47,971 bases of DNA. Origin: Phycisphaerae bacterium (lineage in GTDB: Bacteria > Planctomycetota > Phycisphaerae > Sedimentisphaerales > Anaerobacaceae). Shown one piece after another: positions 15,713 through 24,262 of the stretch. The DNA lies in NCBI GenBank assembly GCA_030615025.1, contig JAUXAB010000022.1, positions 1 to 47,971 of the forward strand, read 5' to 3'. The notes beneath the pieces were generated by a model that saw nothing but the letters and a program-made list of their open reading frames with translations, had not been told where the DNA came from and made no database searches. Within the stretch, counting starts at the first letter, position 1. Every line of letters begins with the position of its first letter. The translations under genes and the position numbers were made by a program.

Positions 15713-16732
15713 ATGATGGATAATAAAAAAGTGACACGCCGAGAGTTTATGCGTGATAGTGCGATGGCTGCAGCAAGTGTGGCTGTTGGTCTCGGTGCAG
15801 CGGCCGGACAAAGCGTTCAGGCCGCCGGTGGCGCGACAGTCGATACGTCCAAGATTCTCAATTACAACCCGAATATGGAGTACCGCCGGCAGGGAAAGAC
15901 GAACCTGATGGTCTCGGTTGCCTGCTTAGGCGGTCACTCAGGCAGCAACGACAGGCAGCGCTACGAAATTGTCAGCCGCTGCATCGACGCAGGTATCAAC
16001 TACATCGACGCGTGTACGAAGGGTGAAGTAATAAGAGATGCCAAGGCCCTGAGAGGCCGCCGCGATAAGATGTACCTGGCGCTGTCGCACTGTGGCCGAG
16101 AGACGCGCGATCCGAATTACCGGACGGCAAAGAAGTTATTAGGAAGTCTGGATGAAGTGCTGAAAGCCTCGAAAGAGGATTACACTGATTTGTGGCGTGT
16201 GACCTGTTACGAGCCGGGCGGCAGACACACATTCAATACAGCGTGCGAGATGATTGAGGCGCTTGAGAAAGCGAAAAAGCAAGGCAAAGCCCGGTTCGTC
16301 GGGTTCTCCACACACGACCGCCGGTGGATAAAGTTCATGATTGAATACTTTCCTCAAATTGACTGTATCTGCTTTCCCTTCACCACTATGAGTAAGAGGG
16401 CCCAGACAGACAGTGTGTTCCCTGCTCTGAAGAAGTGTGACGTGGGGGCTTTCGGGATTAAGCCTTTTGCGGCAGGCTCACTATTCGCCGGCAGCCAAGA
16501 AGAAAAAAATAGGCGTGCACGTCTGGCCATCAGGTATATTTTGCACAGCAACACCGTGATACCTATTCCCGGTATGAACAGGGTGAGTGAGGTCGATAAC
16601 GTGGTCAAGGCCGTGACGGAACGCCGCAAACTCGACTTGAAAGAAAGGGCGGAACTGGAAAACGCCAGCAAGCAGATGTGGGCCAAGTTACCACGCCACT
16701 ATCAATGGCTCAAGGACTGGGAATACGTCTAA
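15713..16732 (+). CDS. TAT-exported aldo/keto reductase-like protein lacking the catalytic tetrad
   Basis: 339 residues behind AAAGGAGA. The twin-arginine signal is TRREFMRDSAMAAASVAVG, so the protein is exported folded. The TIM-barrel region (about 55-335) is AKR-like: EYRRQGKTNLMVSVACLGGH, GINYIDA, RDKMYLALS, DYTDLW, GFSTHDRRW, FGIKPFAAGSLF, VIPIPGMNRVSEVDNV. Of the AKR tetrad only D99 is kept: the Tyr position is G104, the Lys is S125 and the His is T164. The usual NADPH-dependent reaction is therefore doubtful. A tetraheme lipoprotein cytochrome gene follows, and the whole pair recurs at 43678-45191, which suggests extracytoplasmic electron transfer or sugar oxidation (inference). Confidence 0.75.
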   Translation: MMDNKKVTRREFMRDSAMAAASVAVGLGAAAGQSVQAAGGATVDTSKILNYNPNMEYRRQGKTNLMVSVACLGGHSGSNDRQRYEIVSRCIDAGINYIDACTKGEVIRDAKALRGRRDKMYLALSHCGRETRDPNYRTAKKLLGSLDEVLKASKEDYTDLWRVTCYEPGGRHTFNTACEMIEALEKAKKQGKARFVGFSTHDRRWIKFMIEYFPQIDCICFPFTTMSKRAQTDSVFPALKKCDVGAFGIKPFAAGSLFAGSQEEKNRRARLAIRYILHSNTVIPIPGMNRVSEVDNVVKAVTERRKLDLKERAELENASKQMWAKLPRHYQWLKDWEYV

Positions 16733-16881
16733 TCGATAACGTCCGGCCAATTAAGTATTCGCATTGAGAGTGAGCCCCACCGTTTTGCTTGCCCCCCTGC
16801 TTCTTTCGAAGCAAAACGAGGGGCTTCGCGAAAACTAATCAGCGGAGCCTCGCCGCTTAAACTAATATCAGGGCAAAAAGT

Positions 16882-17412
16882 ATGAAATACTGTTTCTTGA
16901 TGCTTGTTCTGGCGGCAGTGGTCGCTGCCGGAACAGGCTGTGAGCAAATGGAGGCTAAACAAAAGCCTGATACAAACACAGAACCCAGGACCAGCCAGGA
17001 ACCCATAACGGATGATGAGCCCCTGCTGCTGCTTGATGATAGTGAGGAAGAGTTTGTCCCGCCGACCGGATCCATAGCCGATAACAGTCGCTGTTTCGTT
17101 TGTCATGTTAACTACATGCAAGAGGATATTGCCGTTATCCATGCACGGGCCAATATCGGCTGCGCGCACTGCCACGGCGAGTGTGATGCCCACATTGCTG
17201 ATGAATCCTGGGCCTCGGGCGGGAACGGTACTGCGCCAGATATTATGTATCCTCGGCCAAAGATTAACCCGTTCTGTATGGGCTGTCACCCGAAGGACAA
17301 GATCGACACCGAGCAGCACAAACCTCTCTTCGCCAGCACCGCCGAGCAAAAGTATTGCACCGATTGCCACGGTAACCACCGACTGGCAAATCGTAGATGC
17401 AAATGGAAGTAG
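16882..17412 (+). CDS. Tetraheme c-type cytochrome, lipoprotein
   Basis: 176 residues. The N-terminus has a signal peptide and lipobox-like site (VVAAGTGC), then an acidic linker (about 25-60) and four CxxCH heme sites: CFVCH, CAHCH, CMGCH and CTDCH. The first heme is about 25 residues from the second, with the others spread out. The C-terminus is GNHRLANRRCKWK. It is probably a small membrane-tethered periplasmic electron carrier. The paralogue at 44754 has the same four-heme order and a similar ending (CTDCHGNHRI). The DapA-like gene begins 11 bases downstream, so transcription is likely shared. Confidence 0.85.
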   Translation: MKYCFLMLVLAAVVAAGTGCEQMEAKQKPDTNTEPRTSQEPITDDEPLLLLDDSEEEFVPPTGSIADNSRCFVCHVNYMQEDIAVIHARANIGCAHCHGECDAHIADESWASGGNGTAPDIMYPRPKINPFCMGCHPKDKIDTEQHKPLFASTAEQKYCTDCHGNHRLANRRCKWK

Positions 17413-17422
17413 ACCTGCCAAT

Positions 17423-18313
17423 ATGAGCAAAGTATTTCAAGGTGTTTATACCGTTCTTTGCACGCCTTTCACCAGGGATGATAAGGTAGACGAGGCAGCT
17501 TTGAGAAAGCATGTTAGATACCTTGTCGATGAAGGGAACATTCACGGTATTATCCCAAATGGCAGCACGGGTGAGTTTGCCGCCCTGTCTGAAGCGGAAC
17601 GCAAAGCAATAGCCGACATTGTTATTGATGAAGTTGCCGGCAAGGTGCCGGTTGTGGTCGGTACCGCTTCGGTTTCCACCAAAGAGACGGTCATGTACAC
17701 ACAGCACGCCGCAACCGGCGGTGCCGATGGCGTGATGATCGTCCCGCCCTACTACTGTCACCCGAACGACAAGGAAATCTTCGGCCATTACAAAACCATT
17801 GCAGAAAACAGCGACATTGAGATTATCGTATATAACAATCCGGGCACATCGGGAGTAGACATGCAGCCGGAACTGATCGCCCGCCTGGCTGAGTTTGAAA
17901 GAATCTCACATGTTAAGGAAAGTTCAGGGGACATCACCCGTGTGGCTGAGATACAAAGGCTCTGTGGTGATAAAATGAGGGTCTTCTGCGGCTGCGACAA
18001 TCTGTCACTGGAAATGTTCATTATGGGAGCGGTTGGCTGGGTCGCACCGCCGGCAAATATGATTCCTCAACTATGCGTTGAACTGTATGAACTTGGCGCG
18101 GTCAAAAAAGATTTTGAAAAAGCCAGGGAATTATATTTCAAATTGCTTCCACTGTTCACCATGTTTGAAACGACCGGACAGTATATCCAGCTAACCAAGG
18201 CCGGTCTGGGGATTCTTGGCAGACCTTTTGGTATTCCCAGAAAACCCTTATTGCCACCTACGGACAAGAACAAACAGCGACTTAAGGAAATATTGGCAAC
18301 ACTTCCGATGTGA
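17423..18313 (+). CDS. DapA/NanA-family class I aldolase
   Basis: 296 residues from ATG 17423. Family hallmarks are present: GSTGEF (residues 48-53), Tyr in IVYNNPGTSG (Y137) and the Schiff-base Lys in HVKESSGD (K165). The length matches 4-hydroxy-tetrahydrodipicolinate synthase. The same family includes N-acetylneuraminate lyase and keto-deoxy sugar-acid aldolases. Because the gene follows exported AKR-like and cytochrome genes and not lysine genes, a role in sugar-acid breakdown is as likely as lysine synthesis. Substrate cannot be fixed from sequence alone. Confidence 0.85.
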   Translation: MSKVFQGVYTVLCTPFTRDDKVDEAALRKHVRYLVDEGNIHGIIPNGSTGEFAALSEAERKAIADIVIDEVAGKVPVVVGTASVSTKETVMYTQHAATGGADGVMIVPPYYCHPNDKEIFGHYKTIAENSDIEIIVYNNPGTSGVDMQPELIARLAEFERISHVKESSGDITRVAEIQRLCGDKMRVFCGCDNLSLEMFIMGAVGWVAPPANMIPQLCVELYELGAVKKDFEKARELYFKLLPLFTMFETTGQYIQLTKAGLGILGRPFGIPRKPLLPPTDKNKQRLKEILATLPM

Positions 18314-18359
18314 AGTCTCTCTGGTTTTGTGCCGAAAGCCTTTTAATCTACGCCAAACA

Positions 18360-19205
18360 TTACAACTGGATATTTTCCCAGTCGTCCTCAAGCAGATCGA
18401 AAAAGTGAATCGTTGACTGTTTGGATTGGTGTTGGCCCATAAGAATTTGACAGCCTTTGGCCCCCATCAGACTTGCCGCTACCGCAGCCGTAAAGGGTGG
18501 CGTCCCGAGCTCTTTTTCTAAGCCCTCTTGCCGGCCCTGATAATGTTTCTCCAGCATTCCGCTGCCGGGCCAAACGATGCCCACTTCACCATACCATCCG
18601 GCAATGGCACCGTGCACAAGCGGGCGATTTGATGCCGAGCATTTTTGTGCGAGAGCCAGCCTGTCGTCGATATTATCCAGGCAGTCAAACACAAGATCAG
18701 CCTTCTCCCAGACTTCATCCGGCAGCTCATCAAGACGGCACCGAAAACCGGTAAACTCAACGGCTTTATTAATCTTCTCCAGACGTTCCTTCGCTTCGTA
18801 AGTCTTCTCCTTTCCGATGTTGGCTTCATTTGATAACAACTGCCTGTTCAGGTTGGTTTCATCGAAAACGTCAGGGTCTACTGCAATAATTTCCCCAACA
18901 CCCACACGGCCAAGCTGCTCAACTAATTGTCCGCCCAGACCACCAAGGCCAACTAAAACCACCGTGCTTTCAAGAAGCTTCAGCTGCCCCGCATAAGAGA
19001 AAGTACCCAGATTGCGTAAATAGCGCCGAGGAGCAAACTCCTTCTTAATAGCGAACCATTCGACCTTCCTAATGCAGATACCGGTTTCAGCGGAAATTCT
19101 TTCCACTTGCCGTATAGTAATCTCCGAAACTTCGCATTCCGTGAAATACGGCTCCAAAAGTTTTTCTTCTTCCGGACTAATCATGCTTGCATTCGATTTA
19201 ACCAA
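18360..19205 (-). CDS. ThiF/MoeB/HesA-type adenylyltransferase
   Basis: 281 residues. The start is read as TTG 19205, because GGAGG lies six bases upstream; the later ATG at 19184 has no ribosome site. The nucleotide-binding loop is LVGLGGLGG and the E1-type motif is DVFDETNLNRQ. The paired CxxC zinc sites common in MoeB are not visible. Such enzymes adenylate the C-terminal Gly of ThiS/MoaD-type proteins. The gene follows the MoaD-like gene with two bases between stop and start and is the third gene behind a tungsten-type oxidoreductase, so it probably activates that MoaD-like protein for pterin cofactor synthesis. Confidence 0.85.
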   Translation of the reverse strand: MVKSNASMISPEEEKLLEPYFTECEVSEITIRQVERISAETGICIRKVEWFAIKKEFAPRRYLRNLGTFSYAGQLKLLESTVVLVGLGGLGGQLVEQLGRVGVGEIIAVDPDVFDETNLNRQLLSNEANIGKEKTYEAKERLEKINKAVEFTGFRCRLDELPDEVWEKADLVFDCLDNIDDRLALAQKCSASNRPLVHGAIAGWYGEVGIVWPGSGMLEKHYQGRQEGLEKELGTPPFTAAVAASLMGAKGCQILMGQHQSKQSTIHFFDLLEDDWENIQL

Positions 19206-19207
19206 AA

Positions 19208-19441
19208 TCAGCCTCCACCTATGGCAGGAGGGAATATATAGAGCAAATCCCCATCGGCCAGGACCTTATCAAGGTCTTCCTGCTTGCCATTAACGGTAAT
19301 GATACGAACGAGCTTGACGGGCAACCCAAGCATCTCAGCCAACCTGCGAACAGTTGCGCCCTCTTCAACGTCCACCTTGCCGTCCGGATAATTCTTCAGA
19401 TATTTGGCAAACATGCTCATGAGTTTTATGTTGACAACCAT
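19208..19441 (-). CDS. MoaD/ThiS-family sulfur carrier protein
   Basis: 77 residues, ubiquitin-like: VNIKLMSMFAKYLKN at the start, LADGDLLYIFPPAIGGG at the end. It ends with three glycines; MoaD and ThiS normally end in two, the last becoming the thiocarboxylate, so here one extra Gly follows the usual pair. The order AOR, MoaD-like, MoeB-like points to a small subunit of molybdopterin synthase dedicated to the tungstopterin of the upstream enzyme. No MoaE gene is present here. Confidence 0.85.
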   Translation of the reverse strand: MVVNIKLMSMFAKYLKNYPDGKVDVEEGATVRRLAEMLGLPVKLVRIITVNGKQEDLDKVLADGDLLYIFPPAIGGG

Positions 19442-19468
19442 CAGACATACCTCATCGCACTGTTTTCA

Positions 19469-21316
19469 TTACGCCAGATTCAGCCGTTTCATGGTTTCCT
19501 TTGTCGGTGCCCCATTTTCATCCCAGCCTCGCAAAGCATAATAGTCTTTCATCAAGCCTTCAAATGGAATCGTCTTGCCGGCACGGAAGCCTTCTTTAGC
19601 CGCCTTGAGCATCTTCCTGGGAAGGATGTCCGTGGCCTTATTATAACCGTCCCGAATATTGTTAAGCCTCTGCACCGTGAAACCTCGCTGGCCAGCAAGC
19701 ATCAAGTCATCAACGGAATAATCCCACCCCGTAATTGCGTTAAACATCTCGGCAACATCGGTCATGGACCAGTCACCGCCGTCCACCATAAACATGCAAA
19801 GCACCAGCGAATTGATCAACACTCCAAGGTCCTGGCACTTTACGGCGAGCCTACTCTGATTCTCTCTTTCAAAGAACTTCACCGTCCCCTCTTTGATGCT
19901 GACTTCAGGGATGAAAAAGCCGGCCATTTCGACGTCCTCACAAGGACCACGGAAGTGACAGGCACCTCGTGTTCCCGTCGCATAGGTAGGCGCGAGCGAG
20001 ATACAGGCCCGTGGATCGTGCGCAGGCAAATCCAGACCCTTGCAATGCACCACCTCAGCTACAGAGTCAGGATGAATCTTCTTGGCCGCCTGAACTGTGC
20101 CTTCGGCAAAGACTGCACCAAAACCTTCCCGACGTCCAATCTGTTCGACCAAAGTAAATAATGCCCTCGGATCACCCCATTTCAGTTCCAACCCATCAGT
20201 ATCGTTAGTTGTAATCCATCCTTTTTCAAAGCACTCCATAGCAAAGCCAACCATAGCCCCGGCACTGATAGTATCCAGTCCCAGCCGGTTGGCAATATCA
20301 TTGCCAATAGCAACAACCCTGGGGTCGTCGATCAGCAGATTTGTACCCATCAATCCGAGCGTCTCATACTCCGGCCCTATCCCTTCATACTTGTATTCTT
20401 CAGGCTCGGTAATCGTAATCTTACGATGGCATCCAATCGGGCAGTATTTACAAGGCAAAGGCCTGGCGTTTAGAGCTTGCGTATAATTTGGGGCACCAAG
20501 TTTTCTGGCTCCCTCCGGCCATACGTCCTGCTCCCAGTATTTAATCGGCATATCGCCCAACCCTTCCGCAGTCTCACAAAGTACCGGCGTCCCATGTACC
20601 CTGAACTCATTTTCTACAACCGTCTCATATATCTGTTTCTGATACTTTTTGATCAGCTCACGGGTGGCTTGTGGGTCATGCACCTCAACCCTCCTGGTTC
20701 CACGCACGGCCACGGCCTTGACATTCTTGGCCCCCATGATGGCACCGAGGCCACAGCGCCCAGCAAAGCTGTGCTTATCCACGGCAATACAGGCAATCGC
20801 CACCTTGCGTTCTCCGGCAGGACCAATAGCAGCAACACTGAGTCTCTTATCACCGGCCTCTTCGTGAATTGCATCAACCGTTTCAAAGGTATCCTTGCCC
20901 CACAGGTCGGAGGCATCTTTTATCCGGACATCATCATCCACAATCTGAATGTACACAGGATTTTCAGATACTCCTTCCAGGACAACCACATCATAGCCAG
21001 CGTCCTTCAATGACGGCCCCCATGCTGCACCGGCCGCAGTATCCGCGAACGTCCCGGTAAGTGGAGATATGCCAACGATGCTGAACTTGGCCCCACCAGG
21101 CACTGCAGGTCCCTGGAATGGGCCCGTCGCAAAAATAAGAAGGTTTTGGAGCCCATACGGGTCTATTTTTTCAGGCAGCTCTCTTCGCAGAATCTCGGCA
21201 CCCAGGCCGGCACCTCCAATAAAATCTTTCAGGTCCTTTTCAGCTATCGGTTCCACTGTCGATTTTCGGCTGGTCAAGTCTACCCTCAGCATCTTTTGCC
21301 AATATCCGTTTTTCAT
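19469..21316 (-). CDS. aor: Aldehyde:ferredoxin oxidoreductase, tungsten-containing
   Basis: 615 residues, the usual size for the family. The N-terminal domain shows IGGAGLGAEIL and GPFQGPAVPGGAKFSIVGIS. The [4Fe-4S] ligands are C289, C292 and C296 (CKYCPIGC) plus a distal Cys, C507 (INSLVLC). The pterin-binding motif LDTISAG is present. Members oxidise aldehydes to acids with ferredoxin, in the cytoplasm, and need a tungsten bis-pterin. Followed by MoaD-like and MoeB-like genes 27 and 265 bases on, an apparent cofactor operon. It indicates anaerobic metabolism. Which subfamily (AOR, FOR, GAPOR) cannot be settled from sequence alone. Confidence 0.9.
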   Translation of the reverse strand: MKNGYWQKMLRVDLTSRKSTVEPIAEKDLKDFIGGAGLGAEILRRELPEKIDPYGLQNLLIFATGPFQGPAVPGGAKFSIVGISPLTGTFADTAAGAAWGPSLKDAGYDVVVLEGVSENPVYIQIVDDDVRIKDASDLWGKDTFETVDAIHEEAGDKRLSVAAIGPAGERKVAIACIAVDKHSFAGRCGLGAIMGAKNVKAVAVRGTRRVEVHDPQATRELIKKYQKQIYETVVENEFRVHGTPVLCETAEGLGDMPIKYWEQDVWPEGARKLGAPNYTQALNARPLPCKYCPIGCHRKITITEPEEYKYEGIGPEYETLGLMGTNLLIDDPRVVAIGNDIANRLGLDTISAGAMVGFAMECFEKGWITTNDTDGLELKWGDPRALFTLVEQIGRREGFGAVFAEGTVQAAKKIHPDSVAEVVHCKGLDLPAHDPRACISLAPTYATGTRGACHFRGPCEDVEMAGFFIPEVSIKEGTVKFFERENQSRLAVKCQDLGVLINSLVLCMFMVDGGDWSMTDVAEMFNAITGWDYSVDDLMLAGQRGFTVQRLNNIRDGYNKATDILPRKMLKAAKEGFRAGKTIPFEGLMKDYYALRGWDENGAPTKETMKRLNLA

Positions 21317-21344
21317 CGCTTGTGCTCCGTATCTCCATTGGTAA

Positions 21345-21425
21345 ATGGTAATTGGTAACTGGTAACTGGTAAATGGTAAATGGTTAAATACTTACCAATC
21401 ACTAATGACCAATTACAAATCACCA
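21345..21425. repeat. Short tandem repeat GGTAAATGGTAA/GGTAACT between genes
   Basis: Runs of TGGTAA(T/C/A)TGGTAA units (21345-21385), then an inverted counterpart with ACCAATCAC and CCAATTACAAATCACCAG (21395-21425). The complementary halves could form a stem and may act as the intergenic terminator between the DPP-IV gene (ends at 21427) and the AOR gene. The sequence is simple and shows no coding. Confidence 0.5.
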
Positions 21426-21426
21426 G

Positions 21427-23814
21427 TTAGTAATCTGCATCTCTTGGCCGCTTGGGGCCGGGAGGTAAGTTTTCCTTTAAATATCTGGTGAGTAACCCGT
21501 AGAGGTGACGCCTGGTATTTTCGCCCTCTTTTATGCTGTGGGTGCGGTTCGGATAAGACATCATTGAAAAATGCTTGTTGTGCTTAATCAGCTCATTGAT
21601 AAGAGCTTCACAACTCTGATAATGACAGTTATCGTCGGCGGTTCCGTGTACAAGCAAGAGATTACCCTTTAGTTGATGTGCGAACGTTATGGGCGAACCG
21701 TTTTTGAAACCATCTTCATTGTCATCCGGCAGCCCCATGTATCGCTCCTGGTAAATCGTGTCGTAAAATCGCTGGTTGCTTATGAATGCAATTGCCATCG
21801 CAGTACGATACAGGTCGGGATACCTGAAGATGGCGTTAAGACTCATAGAGCCGCCACCGCTCCAGCCCCAAACACCTATTCGGGCCGGGTCAACATAAGG
21901 TCGGCTTTTAATGATAGCTCGTACCGCGGCGGCCTGGTCCGCAGAAGCAAGAATTCCAATCTGTCGGTAGATGGATTTCCGCCACGCACGACCACGGGGC
22001 GCCGAAGTGCCACGGTTGTCCACGCTCATTACCAGATAACCCTGCTGAGCAAGCATGAGATGCCACAGGTATCTTTTCCCTCCCCATACATCCCGGACCG
22101 TCTGACCGGCCGGCTCTCCGTAGACATAGAAAAACAAAGGATATTTCTTTTTCGGATTAAAATCAGGCGGCTTCATACACCAGCCGTCAAGCTGCACACC
22201 ATCACCTATATCGATTCGAAAGAAGTCTGTCGGTCTCCTTTTAAGTTTGTCCAACTTCGACCGCAGTTCCGAATTGTCTGCCAGTACCTTTTTAGTTCTA
22301 TGCTCCGGCAAACTTACCAGTTCAATTATCGGTGGTGTATCGAAAGATGAATATGTGTGAAAGGCCCACCTTGAATCCGTCGATATCTGATATCTATGCG
22401 TACCTTCCCTGCCAGCTGGAGTTACTCTTTCGACCTTGCTGCTGCCGTCAAGCGGTGATCGGTACAAATAACGCTGAGCTGGATTATCCGGCGAAGCGAT
22501 ATAGTACACCCAGCCACCTTCTTCATCGACGCTCTGGATACTTATTACGTCGAACTGCCCCGGAGTAAGAAGAGTTATGTTCTCGCCGGACCGTGAAACC
22601 AGGTATAAATGCCGCCAGTCATCCCGCTCACTCAACCACGTGAAAGCGCTGCCATCATCCAACCATTTCAAGCTGTTGCTGACATCAACCCAGGCCTCAT
22701 CACGCTCAGTCAGAATCGTCCGGACACATCCTGTGCGGACATCGGCCAACATAACTTTATTGGTGTTTTGCAGGCGATTGAGCTGTTGTAAGACTATTTC
22801 CTCGGAGTTCTCCGCCCATTCCATCTTCGGAATATAGTGGTTGCGGGAATCGTCCGAGACATTGAACCACAGCGTCTCGCCACCATTGCTGTCAATTACT
22901 CCGACACGACAGGCAGGATTCGTCTCGCCAACCTTTGGATATTGGAATGTAGTAATTTCCGGGTACAGAGAATCCGTATAGTTTATGAGATGGAAATCAC
23001 GCACTCCCTCGGTATTGAACTGCCAGTAGGCGATGGAGTTGCCGTCGGGGCTGAAGCGGAATCCATCCCGCAGTCCGAATTCTTCCTCATATACCCAGTC
23101 AGAGGTACCATTGATAATGGTGTCCGAACCATCCATCGTCAATTGCGTGACTTGAAAGTCATTAAGATCCTGGACGAACAGGTTTCTTTCACAGACATAC
23201 GCGACGCGACAGCCATCCGGGGAAAACCTCGCAAACATCAGCGTTGAAGGCTCGGCCTCGGCGCCGAGTTGGCGCAATTCCCAACTTGTCGGGTCAAGGA
23301 CCCAGTAGTCTCCTCGCGTGTTCCTGCGCCAAACGCGTTCGGTGTTTGTGAAAATTAGCAGTTTTTTCCTGTCCTTTGACCAATGGTATCCGTCAATATC
23401 CAGCGGTTCCGTTTCATCAGGTGGGATAAGAGACGCAGAAGCAACCATTATCTTGCGGCCCCCGGTCTCTGGGTCGTGCCATACTATATCTTTGCCACCC
23501 TCCGGGCTGTTCGAGTCTTCGAGAGTTGTGTATCCAGGGCTGTCTTTTAGCCAGACTGCCGAGGGAGATTTCTCAGCTTCAAACTCATCCGAATTGAAAA
23601 TCCTCTCGATATTTAAATAGCCGGCAGCATCACATGGTAACCTGCCAGACTGGTCGGCGGACTTGCTGATAGTACAACCTGCCGCTGCGAGCAACATAAC
23701 ACAAAACAGAAGACAGAGAACAGAAGACAGAGGACGGATAATCTGACTTCTGACTTCTGACATCTGACTTCTGACATCTGACTTCTGACTTCTGTTAATC
23801 AATTTTGTATTCAC
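21427..23814 (-). CDS. Dipeptidyl-peptidase IV-like S9 peptidase, lipoprotein
   Basis: 795 residues, starting at GTG 23814 with AAGGA eight bases upstream; an earlier in-frame ATG (23868) would overlap the previous gene. A lipobox LLAAAGC shows export and anchoring. The N-terminal DPP-IV beta-propeller runs from about 75 to 500 (WSKDRKKLLIFTNT, FSPDGCRVAYV, DWVYEEEFGLRDGF) and the alpha/beta-hydrolase domain from about 525 to 790, with GWSGGGSM, HGTADDNCH and NRTHSI giving Ser-Asp-His. DWVYEEEF matches the DPP-IV Glu motif for N-terminal recognition. It probably releases Xaa-Pro or similar dipeptides outside the cytoplasm. Before the lipobox it contains a repeat-derived stretch (SDVRSQMSEVRSQ). 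Confidence 0.9.
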   Translation of the reverse strand: MNTKLINRSQKSDVRSQMSEVRSQIIRPLSSVLCLLFCVMLLAAAGCTISKSADQSGRLPCDAAGYLNIERIFNSDEFEAEKSPSAVWLKDSPGYTTLEDSNSPEGGKDIVWHDPETGGRKIMVASASLIPPDETEPLDIDGYHWSKDRKKLLIFTNTERVWRRNTRGDYWVLDPTSWELRQLGAEAEPSTLMFARFSPDGCRVAYVCERNLFVQDLNDFQVTQLTMDGSDTIINGTSDWVYEEEFGLRDGFRFSPDGNSIAYWQFNTEGVRDFHLINYTDSLYPEITTFQYPKVGETNPACRVGVIDSNGGETLWFNVSDDSRNHYIPKMEWAENSEEIVLQQLNRLQNTNKVMLADVRTGCVRTILTERDEAWVDVSNSLKWLDDGSAFTWLSERDDWRHLYLVSRSGENITLLTPGQFDVISIQSVDEEGGWVYYIASPDNPAQRYLYRSPLDGSSKVERVTPAGREGTHRYQISTDSRWAFHTYSSFDTPPIIELVSLPEHRTKKVLADNSELRSKLDKLKRRPTDFFRIDIGDGVQLDGWCMKPPDFNPKKKYPLFFYVYGEPAGQTVRDVWGGKRYLWHLMLAQQGYLVMSVDNRGTSAPRGRAWRKSIYRQIGILASADQAAAVRAIIKSRPYVDPARIGVWGWSGGGSMSLNAIFRYPDLYRTAMAIAFISNQRFYDTIYQERYMGLPDDNEDGFKNGSPITFAHQLKGNLLLVHGTADDNCHYQSCEALINELIKHNKHFSMMSYPNRTHSIKEGENTRRHLYGLLTRYLKENLPPGPKRPRDADY

Positions 23815-23827
23815 GGCTACTTCCTTT

Positions 23828-24262
23828 TTATTTTGCAGAAGGCTTCGTGCTGACCAATACTTTTCCATCAGGTTCGATAGTAAGGTGGTCGTCTTCTTTA
23901 ATAGAATAAAAATCCTTCTCGGCCAAAACTACAATAGGGACGGCCTTGTGGTACAGTTCGTCCGAGACAATACTGCCCAGTGCTAAAATTGGATCCACCT
24001 TAAGATTGATGATGGCTGCAGGAGCAACGCCGGTTTTGATGCTTTCCATCAGAGTAGCGCTGGATGTGCTGGAGCCTTTGCCTTGCGGAAATACGAATAC
24101 CCGGCCTGTAACAACCGCTCCCAAGCGCTCATGACGTCGGTCGATAATCTGGCCGCTACTCAGGTCTAAACCACCCCAGAAACTCAGAGGCTCTTTGGAA
24201 ACAAGAGCTGTACCTTCGGCCGAGCCTGCAACTACCGGTCTTCCGATCAGAGTTCTTTCCAT
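23828..24262 (-). CDS. Aconitase X swivel (small) subunit
   Basis: 144 residues from ATG 24262, which overlaps the stop of the large subunit (TAATG), with AGGAAG about ten bases upstream; an ATG at 24286 is possible but less likely. The family features are RPVVAGSAEGTALVS, FWGGLD, GRVFVFPQGKGSSTSS and the conserved PIV segment. This is the small swivelling domain (DUF126) of the two-subunit AcnX enzymes. It works with the product of the gene upstream; translational coupling supports a 1:1 complex. Confidence 0.9.
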   Translation of the reverse strand: MERTLIGRPVVAGSAEGTALVSKEPLSFWGGLDLSSGQIIDRRHERLGAVVTGRVFVFPQGKGSSTSSATLMESIKTGVAPAAIINLKVDPILALGSIVSDELYHKAVPIVVLAEKDFYSIKEDDHLTIEPDGKVLVSTKPSAK

